A DNA stretch of 6,745 nt from Nitrospira sp. UBA5699 (GTDB lineage Bacteria; Nitrospirota; Nitrospiria; Nitrospirales; Nitrospiraceae), in contig DIHJ01000083.1 of assembly GCA_002420105.1 (NCBI GenBank), forward strand, positions 16,591 through 23,335, given 5' to 3'. Below the pieces are notes generated by a model, which was not told the DNA's origin, ran no database searches, and was given only the letters and a program-made list of their open reading frames with translations. Of this stretch, positions 1 through 6,745 are shown piece by piece; position 1 is the first letter of the stretch; every line of letters starts with the position of its first letter. The translations under genes were made by a program, and so were the position numbers.

Positions 1-674
1 CGCTGTCGCTCGGCATCGAGACGATGGGCGGGGTGATGAGCAGCCTCATCCGGCGAAACACGACGATTCCGGCCAGCGCCAAGGAAATGTTCACCACCTA
101 TGTCGACGGCCAGACCGGCGTGGACATTCATATTCTCCAGGGCGAACGGGAATTGGCGAAGGACAATCGCAGCCTCGCACGGTTCAGGTTGAAAGTGCCT
201 CCGCTCCAGGCCGGCGTCCCCCGCATCGAGGTCACGTTCCTCATCGACGCCAACGGCATCCTGAACGTGAAAGCCAGCGACATGCGGACCGGCCAGAGCC
301 AGTCCATCGAAGTGAAGCCGTCCTACGGCCTGTCGGATCAGGAAGTGGAGCGCATGATCGAGGATTCGTTCAAGTTTGCCGCGGAAGACGTTACCGCGCG
401 GAAATTGATCGAAGCCCGGCTCGACGCCGGCGCCTTGATCACGACCACGGAGAAATCGCTCGCAGAGGGCGGACACCTCATCGCCCCGGAAGAAGTCGCC
501 GTCATTCGCGCGGCCTTGTCGGCGCTGGCGGTCGCGAAGGACGGCAACGACCCGAAGGCCGTTCGCGCGCGCATGGCCGAGCTCGAACAGGCGGCGAAGG
601 GGCTGACGGTCGCGATGCTGGACGACTCGCTGAAGCGGGGCCTGCAGGGCAAGAAAGTCTCCGAAGTGACGTAA
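1..674 (+). CDS. hscA: Fe-S cluster assembly chaperone HscA, C-terminal part (5' end outside window)
   Basis: HscA is the specialised Hsp70 that, with HscB, binds the scaffold IscU in the cytoplasm and uses ATP to promote release of the Fe-S cluster to acceptor proteins. The window enters the gene in frame at base 3 and reads 223 residues to TAA at 672-674; the ATPase domain lies upstream. Visible are the start of the substrate-binding domain (LSLGIETMGG, then NTTIPA, DGQTGVDIHILQGER and SLARFRL), the end of the beta-sandwich (VTFLIDANGILNVKA), and QSIEVKPSYGLSD leading into the helical lid. SLARF, KPSYGL and the short ending KKVSEVT match HscA rather than DnaK, which has a longer disordered tail. 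iscX follows 119 bp downstream, which supports the assignment. The first ATG in view (24) is internal, not a start. DnaK is the alternative but fits less well. Confidence 0.93.
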   Translation, partial: LSLGIETMGGVMSSLIRRNTTIPASAKEMFTTYVDGQTGVDIHILQGERELAKDNRSLARFRLKVPPLQAGVPRIEVTFLIDANGILNVKASDMRTGQSQSIEVKPSYGLSDQEVERMIEDSFKFAAEDVTARKLIEARLDAGALITTTEKSLAEGGHLIAPEEVAVIRAALSALAVAKDGNDPKAVRARMAELEQAAKGLTVAMLDDSLKRGLQGKKVSEVT

Positions 675-714
675 CGCGTATCCCGCGTGACGAGCGAGAA
701 GAGCGCGACAGGCC

Positions 715-757
715 AAGGAGTTTCTCTATGCGGGTCCCGCCTTTCTCGCGTTGGTAA
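715..757 (+). other. Possible 9-codon mini-ORF (MRVPPFSRW) with strong ribosome binding site
   Basis: In the gap between hscA and iscX, AAGGAG (715-720) stands 7 nt before an ATG at 728-730, followed by nine sense codons and TAA at 755-757. This ribosome binding site is better than the one in front of iscX. The mini-ORF lies inside possible RNA structure: GCGAGAA at 694-700 is complementary to TTCTCGC at 743-749, and 730-740 is an 11-bp palindrome. It could be a leader peptide, a leftover start of a lost gene such as a ferredoxin, or chance. The peptide resembles nothing I know, and translation is not shown by the sequence alone. Confidence 0.3.
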
Positions 758-793
758 GGCACGAACAACTAGAGACAAACCTATGAGGCGAGC

Positions 794-1006
794 ATGGATC
801 TGAAATGGCAGGACGCGGAGGATATCGCGATCAGACTGGTCGAGGAACATCCTGACACGGATCCGCTGACCGTACGCTTCACCGACATGCACGCCTGGAT
901 CGTCGCCTTGCCGGATTTCAAAGACGATCCCAAGAAATCCAACGAGAAGATTCTCGAAACGATTCAGATGGCCTGGCACGAAGAGTATCAGGACTCGAAA
1001 TCCTGA
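794..1006 (+). CDS. iscX: Fe-S cluster assembly protein IscX (YfhJ family)
   Basis: IscX is a small acidic cytoplasmic protein that binds the cysteine desulfurase IscS, and iron, and tunes Fe-S cluster formation on IscU. It competes with frataxin (CyaY) for the IscS site. The 70-residue product is close to the usual length (66 in E. coli) and carries the family signature: a KW start (MDLKWQDAEDIA), then DTDPLTVRFTDMHAWI, LPDFKDDPKKSNEKILE and a C-terminal W near HEEYQD. The acidic surface runs (EEHPDTDP and DFKDDP) are typical. The start at 794 is set by homology to the MGLKW beginning; the ribosome site is modest (GAGG at 785-788, 5 nt before ATG). Position after hscA, on the same strand, agrees with the isc operon. 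No ferredoxin gene lies between them, unlike in E. coli. Confidence 0.96.
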   Translation: MDLKWQDAEDIAIRLVEEHPDTDPLTVRFTDMHAWIVALPDFKDDPKKSNEKILETIQMAWHEEYQDSKS

Positions 1007-1031
1007 TCCCCGCCTCCTTCTTGTCCCCCGC
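1007..1031. other. 25-bp convergent intergenic gap without a visible terminator
   Basis: iscX (+) and the penicillin-binding protein gene (-) end tail to tail here. The stretch is pyrimidine-rich on the + strand, and I find no stable hairpin followed by a T run on either strand. Termination of the two genes must be Rho-dependent, occur inside the opposite gene, or use a structure I cannot see. Confidence 0.6.
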
Positions 1032-3416
1032 TTATTCCGGCTGGTCGATCTTGTAAAAATCGATGGGATCGAGGCGGCGTTGAGCCGCCTGGGTCGGTTC
1101 GCTGCCCTTCGTAAAGATTTCCACGTTCCCCGGCTGATCTTCCTGTTCGGAATTCAGGAGCCCGGTCGACGGATCGACCTTCACGAAGGTAATCCCCTCG
1201 GGAATGGCGAAGGGGACGACCGGCAGCGGCTTGAGGGCTTCCCGCATGAAGTTGATCCAGATCGGCAGGGCGGCATGGGCCCCCGACTCGGTCTCGCCGA
1301 GCGAACGGCGGTCGTCAAACCCCACAAACACCCCGGCCACCAGGTTCGGCGTGCCGCCGATGAACCAGGCGTTGATGAATTCGTTGGTCGTTCCGGTTTT
1401 CCCCGCGATGGGGCGGCCGAGCGATTTGGCTGCGACCCCCGTCCCTTTCTGCACCACGTCTTCCATCATGTTGGTGATCAGATAGGCCGTTTCCTTGGAG
1501 ATGACCTCCTGGGGTTGCGGTTCCGCCAACTCCAACACCTGTCCCGTGTTGTCCTTGACGGAAAACACGGCATAGGGTTCGGCCCGGCTCCCTTGATTCA
1601 GGAACACGCCGTAGGCCGAGGTCAGCTCCAGCAGCCCGACGGAGGACGATCCCAGGCCCAGCGAGAGGTCGGCGGCGAGCGGACTGGTGATCCCGACCTG
1701 CCGCGCAAACTCCGCCACGTTCTTGATTCCGACCTTCTCGAGCAGGCGCACCGTGGCCAGGTTATGGGAATGCGCCAGGGCCTCGCGGAGGCTCACCACG
1801 CCGTGGAATTTCTTCCCGTAGTTCTCCGGCTTCCAGGTTTTCTCCTCCTCGACCTGCTCATAGACCACCGGCGCGTCGAGCACCACCGACGCGGGGCTCA
1901 TCCCCTGATTCAGAGCCGTCGCATAAATGATCGGCTTAAACGCCGATCCCGGCTGGCGGCGGGCCTGCACGGCGCGGTTATACTCGCTGCGCCCGAAATC
2001 GTAGCCGCCCACCATGGCGCGAATGGCGCCCTTCCCCGGTTCGATGGCGATCAGGCCACCCTCGACCAGCGGAGTCTGTTCCAATTGGACGTAGACCGTG
2101 TCCTTCTCGATTTTCCTGACCCGGACTTCGATCACATCGCCGGGTTTGAGGATCTGCTTCAGATTGGGGTTCACGACGACGTCTTTGGCCGTATCGGATC
2201 CCGTCAGGCGTTTTTTCGCCCAGGCCATATCGTCGAAGGTCAGTTTGGCCGGGCTGTTGCCGATCTGGACCAGGTAGAAGTCCTTGCCGACTTTGGCGAC
2301 CACCGCTTCCCGGTAGTCGCCGACCGCGACGGGCTGACCGGTCGTCGCCACCGGCACGACGCCCGACGCCAGGGACGCGGGGTCCACGGTCCGCAAGGGC
2401 CCGCGCCACCCCTGGCGCTTGTCCAACTCCCGGAGACCGGCGGCAAACGCCGCTTCGGCGGCGCGCTGCATGTCGAGGTTGAGCGTGGTCATGACCTTGA
2501 GCCCGCCCTTATAGACCATGGCCTCGCCGTACTTGGCGATCAGCAGCTGCCGGACATACTCGACGAAGTAGGGCGCGGTCTGCTCGCTGCCCGGACGTCG
2601 AAAGCTCAGCGGCTCGGCCGCGGCCTGCTCGCGTTCTTCGGGTGTCAGGAACTTCGCCTCTTCCATGCGCGCCAGCACGTGTTCCTGGCGCTTCTTCGCC
2701 CGCTCGTAGTTCTTGAAGGGCGAAAAATGGTTCGGGCTTTTCGGCAACCCGGCGAGAAACGCCGCTTCGGCAACCGTCAGACCGGACAATTCCTTGCCGA
2801 AGTAGGATTGCGCCGCGGCCGCAACCCCGTAAGCCCCCTGTCCGAAGTAAATCTGATTCAAATAGGTTTCCAGGATCTGTTCCTTCGTCGAAACCAGCTC
2901 CATCTTGTACGCCAGCACCAGCTCACGGACCTTGCGGTCGAAGGTGCGCTCGGACGACAGAAACAGGGAGCGCGCCAGCTGTTGCGTGATCGTGCTGGCG
3001 CCTTCGACCTTTCCCCCGCGGCGCAGATTGGTCCAGGCCGCGCGGAGGATGCCGATGTAATCCAGGCCGGGGTGCTCGAAAAACCGCACGTCTTCGACGG
3101 CGATCACGGCGCGCCGCAGGTGCTCGGGAATCTGGGGCAGAGGCGTCAGAATCCGGCGCTCGATGAAAAACTGACCGATGAGCTGCTTGTCGCTTGAGTA
3201 GACCTGCGTCACGAGACTGGGCTGGTAATTCTGCAGCTGATTCAGGTCGGGCAGATCCTGCGAGTAATGCCAGAGCAGCCCTCCGACCGCCAGCAGGCCG
3301 ACCACCCCCAGCACGGCCGCGACGATGAGCGTGATCTGCCACCAGCGCCAGGGGCGGCGGGGGGGCGATTGACGAGGCATATCAGAGAGTTGGACTGGAC
3401 GATCGATCGTTGTCAT
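1032..3416 (-). CDS. mrcA: Penicillin-binding protein 1A, bifunctional peptidoglycan glycosyltransferase/transpeptidase
   Basis: Class A PBPs polymerise lipid II into glycan strands and cross-link the stem peptides on the outer face of the inner membrane. The 794-residue product has a basic cytoplasmic N-terminus (PPRRPWRWW), one membrane anchor (about 28-50), a GT51 glycosyltransferase domain (about 70-250), an OB-like insert (about 335-450) and a transpeptidase domain (about 452-725). GT51 motifs are intact: EDVRFFEH (108-115, catalytic Glu108), ASTITQQ (140-146), RKVRE (161-165) and KEQILETYLNQIYFG (178-192, second Glu183). Transpeptidase motifs are intact: SAFK (491-494, acylated Ser491), SHN (550-552) and KTG (673-675). 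Length, the OB insert and the C-terminal TGLL tail fit PBP1A better than PBP1B/1C. The start at 3416 keeps the basic leader; its ribosome site is weak (GGGGA about 10 nt upstream), so Met13 remains possible. It is divergent from typA. The symbol could equally be ponA. Confidence 0.96.
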   Translation of the reverse strand: MTTIDRPVQLSDMPRQSPPRRPWRWWQITLIVAAVLGVVGLLAVGGLLWHYSQDLPDLNQLQNYQPSLVTQVYSSDKQLIGQFFIERRILTPLPQIPEHLRRAVIAVEDVRFFEHPGLDYIGILRAAWTNLRRGGKVEGASTITQQLARSLFLSSERTFDRKVRELVLAYKMELVSTKEQILETYLNQIYFGQGAYGVAAAAQSYFGKELSGLTVAEAAFLAGLPKSPNHFSPFKNYERAKKRQEHVLARMEEAKFLTPEEREQAAAEPLSFRRPGSEQTAPYFVEYVRQLLIAKYGEAMVYKGGLKVMTTLNLDMQRAAEAAFAAGLRELDKRQGWRGPLRTVDPASLASGVVPVATTGQPVAVGDYREAVVAKVGKDFYLVQIGNSPAKLTFDDMAWAKKRLTGSDTAKDVVVNPNLKQILKPGDVIEVRVRKIEKDTVYVQLEQTPLVEGGLIAIEPGKGAIRAMVGGYDFGRSEYNRAVQARRQPGSAFKPIIYATALNQGMSPASVVLDAPVVYEQVEEEKTWKPENYGKKFHGVVSLREALAHSHNLATVRLLEKVGIKNVAEFARQVGITSPLAADLSLGLGSSSVGLLELTSAYGVFLNQGSRAEPYAVFSVKDNTGQVLELAEPQPQEVISKETAYLITNMMEDVVQKGTGVAAKSLGRPIAGKTGTTNEFINAWFIGGTPNLVAGVFVGFDDRRSLGETESGAHAALPIWINFMREALKPLPVVPFAIPEGITFVKVDPSTGLLNSEQEDQPGNVEIFTKGSEPTQAAQRRLDPIDFYKIDQPE

Positions 3417-3466
3417 GGGAATGAGGTCCCCGGAGGGAATGACTCTCTTGGGGAGAACTCTGAATC

Positions 3467-3495
3467 ACCATACCGTGGAGGCCGTCAAAACTCAA
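3467..3495 (-). promoter_or_regulatory. Candidate sigma-70 promoter for the PBP1A gene
   Basis: On the minus strand, TTGAGT (3495-3490) is followed after 17 nt by TATGGT (3472-3467). This would give a leader of about 45 nt before the ATG at 3416. The -35 matches 4 of 6 consensus bases and the -10 also 4 of 6, so the call rests largely on spacing and position. No other good pair is visible in the divergent region. Confidence 0.35.
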
Positions 3496-3530
3496 GGAAC
3501 TTGCCTCCCGAGGCCATGTCGCCGCACGAC

Positions 3531-3560
3531 TTGTACGGACCCGAACGGTTCGGGTATACT
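3531..3560 (+). promoter_or_regulatory. Predicted typA promoter
   Basis: TATACT at 3555-3560 (5 of 6 to the sigma-70 -10 consensus) is preceded, after an 18-bp spacer, by TTGTAC at 3531-3536 (only TTG conserved). Transcription would start near 3566-3570, about 50 nt before the typA ATG. The spacer is almost entirely occupied by an inverted repeat, listed separately. The strong -10 and the weak, overspaced -35 would suit a promoter that needs an activator or is blocked by a repressor, but that is inference. Confidence 0.5.
3539..3555. promoter_or_regulatory. 17-bp perfect inverted repeat in the typA promoter spacer, candidate operator
   Basis: ACCCGAACGGTTCGGGT is two 8-bp arms around one central G, with every arm base paired. 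It starts 2 bp after the predicted -35 and its last base is the first T of the -10. A dimeric DNA-binding protein at this spot would touch both promoter elements, as MerR-type regulators and many repressors do. The sequence does not tell me which protein family would bind. By the predicted start site it is not transcribed from this promoter, so a DNA-level role is more likely than an RNA hairpin. Confidence 0.45.
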
Positions 3561-3568
3561 GTGCAATC

Positions 3569-3598
3569 GACGCCCGACAGTCGGGGCGTCTTTTTTTT
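3569..3598 (+). terminator. Intrinsic-terminator-like hairpin in the typA leader
   Basis: GACG (3569-3572) plus CCCGA (3573-3577) pair with TCGGG (3581-3585) and CGTC (3587-3590) around a CAG loop, with one bulged G at 3586. This gives a 9-bp GC-rich stem directly followed by eight T's (3591-3598). The T run points to termination of + strand transcription only. No + strand gene lies upstream: the neighbour is the divergent PBP gene. The structure therefore sits between the typA promoter and the typA start codon (3621), starting within a few nt of the predicted RNA 5' end. It may be an attenuator, a stabilising 5' hairpin, or the terminator of an unrecognised short transcript. Confidence 0.65.
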
Positions 3599-3620
3599 CG
3601 CCACGAGAAGAACAGGACCC

Positions 3621-5477
<1,857 letters not shown>

Positions 5478-5489
5478 CGTCACCGCTCC

Positions 5490-6239
5490 ATGAGGATCAG
5501 GAAGAAAGCTCCCAAGCCCTCCGCCAAACGTCCGCCGCTCTACTTCATCGGCTATCGCGGCACGGCCCCCAGCCCCGACGAGCTGAAGACCTGGTACGAC
5601 CTCGAATACGGCGGGCCGTTGACCCTCAGGCCCGAGGAAGGCGCGCCCGAGTCCTGGCAAGCAAGTCACGGGCCTTGGTCCGCCCACATCGTCATTCCCC
5701 TGCCGTCCACGCATACCGCCGGCTTCAAGGACCAGCTCGCCTGGGAGCATGAATTGATCGGCGCGGTCGCGCCCTCGGTGATGCCGCCGCGCGACATGCC
5801 GGACGTCATACTCTTCGCCGCGCGATTGTCCCGGGGACTGACGCTGTTGACGCAGGGAACGGCCTACGACATTACGACGCAGCAATACCTCAATCCGTCC
5901 GACTGGAAAGACCGGACGCTCACGGGCTTCGTCGTCGGCGACCATGTCATGATCGCCCGTGACGACCAGACCAAGCCGGATGAGATCTGGTGCTACACCC
6001 TGGGCCTGTCGAAGTTCGGCATGGACGAACTGGAGACATTCCAGCCGCGGGGGCTGTCCGACCGTTCGGCGGACGAACTCCTGACCGAATCAGCCCACGA
6101 AATGATCCGGATCGGCCAGTCGCCCAAAGTCGGTACCGCCTTTCGCCTTCCCGTTCTCGGCTCGACGATCAGGATCGCCAACCACCGGACGGCCGCTCCA
6201 ATCGGGCGGATGCTCGGCTTCCGGGAAGTGAAGTCCTGA
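5490..6239 (+). CDS. Conserved-looking protein of unknown function, downstream of typA
   Basis: I do not recognise this 249-residue protein with confidence. Its GC-rich codon use matches its neighbours, and it begins 12 bp after the typA stop, so co-transcription is likely. No signal peptide or membrane segment is visible. The N-terminus is basic (RIRKKAPKPSAKR, 2-14), followed by LYFIGYRG (17-24). The middle holds WSAHIVIPLP (63-72), HELIGAVAPSVMPP (87-100) and a hydrophobic DVILFAARLSRGLTLLT (105-121). The best family-like block is EIWCYTLGLSKFGMDELE (165-182), which resembles the 'TLGL..FG..ELE' pattern of some DUF4261-type proteins; this is a weak resemblance only. No clear catalytic motif is seen. 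ATG 5490 has no good ribosome site, which suggests translational coupling to typA; no better start is visible. The 144 bp after it show no terminator. Confidence 0.8.
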   Translation: MRIRKKAPKPSAKRPPLYFIGYRGTAPSPDELKTWYDLEYGGPLTLRPEEGAPESWQASHGPWSAHIVIPLPSTHTAGFKDQLAWEHELIGAVAPSVMPPRDMPDVILFAARLSRGLTLLTQGTAYDITTQQYLNPSDWKDRTLTGFVVGDHVMIARDDQTKPDEIWCYTLGLSKFGMDELETFQPRGLSDRSADELLTESAHEMIRIGQSPKVGTAFRLPVLGSTIRIANHRTAAPIGRMLGFREVKS

Positions 6240-6274
6240 CTCCGTTCGAAAAATCAATCGGTTAGATCGACTGC

Positions 6275-6298
6275 CCTTCCGGCTCTAGGCCTTCCGGC
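6275..6298 (+). repeat. Two 9-bp direct repeats CCTTCCGGC upstream of the peroxiredoxin promoter
   Basis: CCTTCCGGC occurs at 6275-6283 and again at 6290-6298, a 15-bp period, ending 3 bp before the predicted -35. The second copy lies in GGCCTTCCGGCC (6288-6299), which can fold as a 4-bp stem with a 4-nt loop. The position just upstream of a -35 is where an activator would bind. Two short copies in GC-rich DNA may also be chance. Confidence 0.35.
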
Positions 6299-6301
6299 CC
6301 G

Positions 6302-6331
6302 TTGACAAGGTTTCGGAGCGCACGGTACAAG
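6302..6331 (+). promoter_or_regulatory. Predicted sigma-70 promoter of the peroxiredoxin gene
   Basis: A perfect TTGACA at 6302-6307 is followed after 18 bp by TACAAG at 6326-6331 (4 of 6 to the -10 consensus). Transcription would begin near 6338, giving a leader of about 45 nt to the ATG at 6384. It lies in the only sizeable gap on this side of typA and implies that the peroxiredoxin is transcribed apart from the typA pair. Confidence 0.5.
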
Positions 6332-6383
6332 ACCCACGTGTCTGTGTCAGAGGCCGGACTAACCATGTGAAGGAGGATTCGCG

Positions 6384-6745
6384 ATGAGTGACGTGGCAGC
6401 AGAAATCAAGGTCGGCGATACCGCACCGGACTTTACGCTCAAGGATCAGGATCAGAAAGACGTGAAGTTGAGCGACTATCGTGGCAAGAAGAACGTGGTC
6501 CTTTGCTTCTACCCGCTGGACTGGAGCCCGGTCTGTCAGGGCGAGAACAAGTGCCTGACCGACGACTTTCCCAAGTTTCAATCGGCCAACGCGGAACTGT
6601 TCGGCATCAGCTGCGACAGCTTCTTCTCCCACAAGGCCTGGGCGGATTCCATGGACCTCAAGCACCGCCTCCTGGCGGACATGCACCGCACGGTGAGCAA
6701 GGCCTACGGCCTCTATTTTGAGCCGCTGAACTGCTCCAAGCGCGC
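6384..6745 (+). CDS. Peroxiredoxin, AhpC/TSA family, N-terminal part (3' end outside window)
   Basis: Peroxiredoxins reduce hydrogen peroxide and organic peroxides through a peroxidatic cysteine in a thioredoxin fold. The 120 complete residues show the family pattern: VGDTAPDFTLKDQ (10-22), LSDYRGKKNVVLCFYP (29-44), then P44-x3-S48-x2-C51, the active-site PxxxT/SxxC motif in its serine form. GISCDS (74-79) follows, and the final SKR holds Arg120, likely the conserved active-site arginine that precedes the next strand. Cys51 is the peroxidatic residue. Cys41, Cys57, Cys77 and Cys117 are further cysteines, so the resolving partner cannot be assigned without the rest. The CQGE after the active site recalls AhpE-like members. 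The start is firm: AGGAGG at 6371-6376 stands 7 nt before the ATG. Subfamily (AhpE-like, BCP-like or 2-Cys) is open. Confidence 0.93.
   Translation, partial: MSDVAAEIKVGDTAPDFTLKDQDQKDVKLSDYRGKKNVVLCFYPLDWSPVCQGENKCLTDDFPKFQSANAELFGISCDSFFSHKAWADSMDLKHRLLADMHRTVSKAYGLYFEPLNCSKR

Noticed and set aside
783..803. Six-codon ORF starting at ATG 783 and overlapping the iscX start
   Set aside because: It has no ribosome site of its own and the iscX ribosome site lies within it; most likely chance.
338..979. 213-codon - strand frame across the hscA end and iscX, and a shorter one at 502-768
   Set aside because: Both are antisense to recognised genes, with Arg/Ser/Ala/Pro-rich translations and no motifs.
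1080..3197. 705-codon open frame on the + strand, antisense to the PBP gene
   Set aside because: Its translation is rich in R, G, H and D, has no domain pattern, and lies wholly opposite a gene with intact catalytic motifs. Such long open antisense frames follow from GC-rich third-position codon bias.
3417..3568. Possible tRNA or small RNA gene upstream of the typA hairpin, prompted by a GGTTCG motif
   Set aside because: No cloverleaf arms or acceptor stem can be built around it. The motif is explained by the inverted repeat at 3539-3555.
3267..3620. In-frame N-terminal extension of TypA by 118 codons
   Set aside because: It overlaps the PBP gene in antisense, crosses the promoter and the hairpin, shows no TypA-like residues, and the family begins close to the P-loop as in the 3621 start.
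6335..6340. CACGTG palindrome near the predicted peroxiredoxin start site
   Set aside because: A 6-bp palindrome is expected by chance at this GC content and has no partner repeat nearby.

Overview
This GC-rich window reads as ordinary bacterial chromosome. It holds the 3' end of an iron-sulfur (Isc) assembly cluster, a cell-wall synthase, a ribosome-associated GTPase with a small follower gene, and the start of a peroxiredoxin gene. The protein sequences, above all the peroxiredoxin and the class A penicillin-binding protein, look to me like those of Nitrospira-type bacteria (Nitrospirota). That is recognition by eye, not a search result. The Isc genes and the bifunctional penicillin-binding protein fit a diderm bacterium with peptidoglycan. 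I see no rRNA, tRNA, CRISPR array, insertion sequence, phage gene or attachment site.

Layout. Positions 1-674 (+) are the C-terminal part of hscA, the Isc-dedicated Hsp70. A 119-bp gap follows, holding a well-placed ribosome binding site and a 9-codon mini-ORF, and then iscX (794-1006, +). The ferredoxin gene that sits between these two in the E. coli isc operon is absent from that position. iscX converges, across 25 bp, on a 794-residue PBP1A-type bifunctional penicillin-binding protein (1032-3416, -). A 204-bp divergent intergenic region separates it from typA/bipA (3621-5477, +). A conserved-looking gene of unknown function (5490-6239, +) follows typA by only 12 bp. After 144 bp with a plausible sigma-70 promoter comes a peroxiredoxin gene (6384 to the window end, +), which is cut off by the window.

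How they fit together. HscA and IscX both act on IscU/IscS-based Fe-S cluster assembly. The other genes are separate housekeeping functions: PBP1A polymerises and cross-links peptidoglycan, TypA supports ribosome assembly and stress adaptation, and the peroxiredoxin reduces peroxides. The part most worth a second look is the typA leader. A 17-bp perfect dyad fills the spacer of the predicted promoter. An intrinsic-terminator-like hairpin with eight T's lies between the predicted transcription start and the typA start codon, which suggests both operator control and attenuation. I found no clearly new multi-gene system here.
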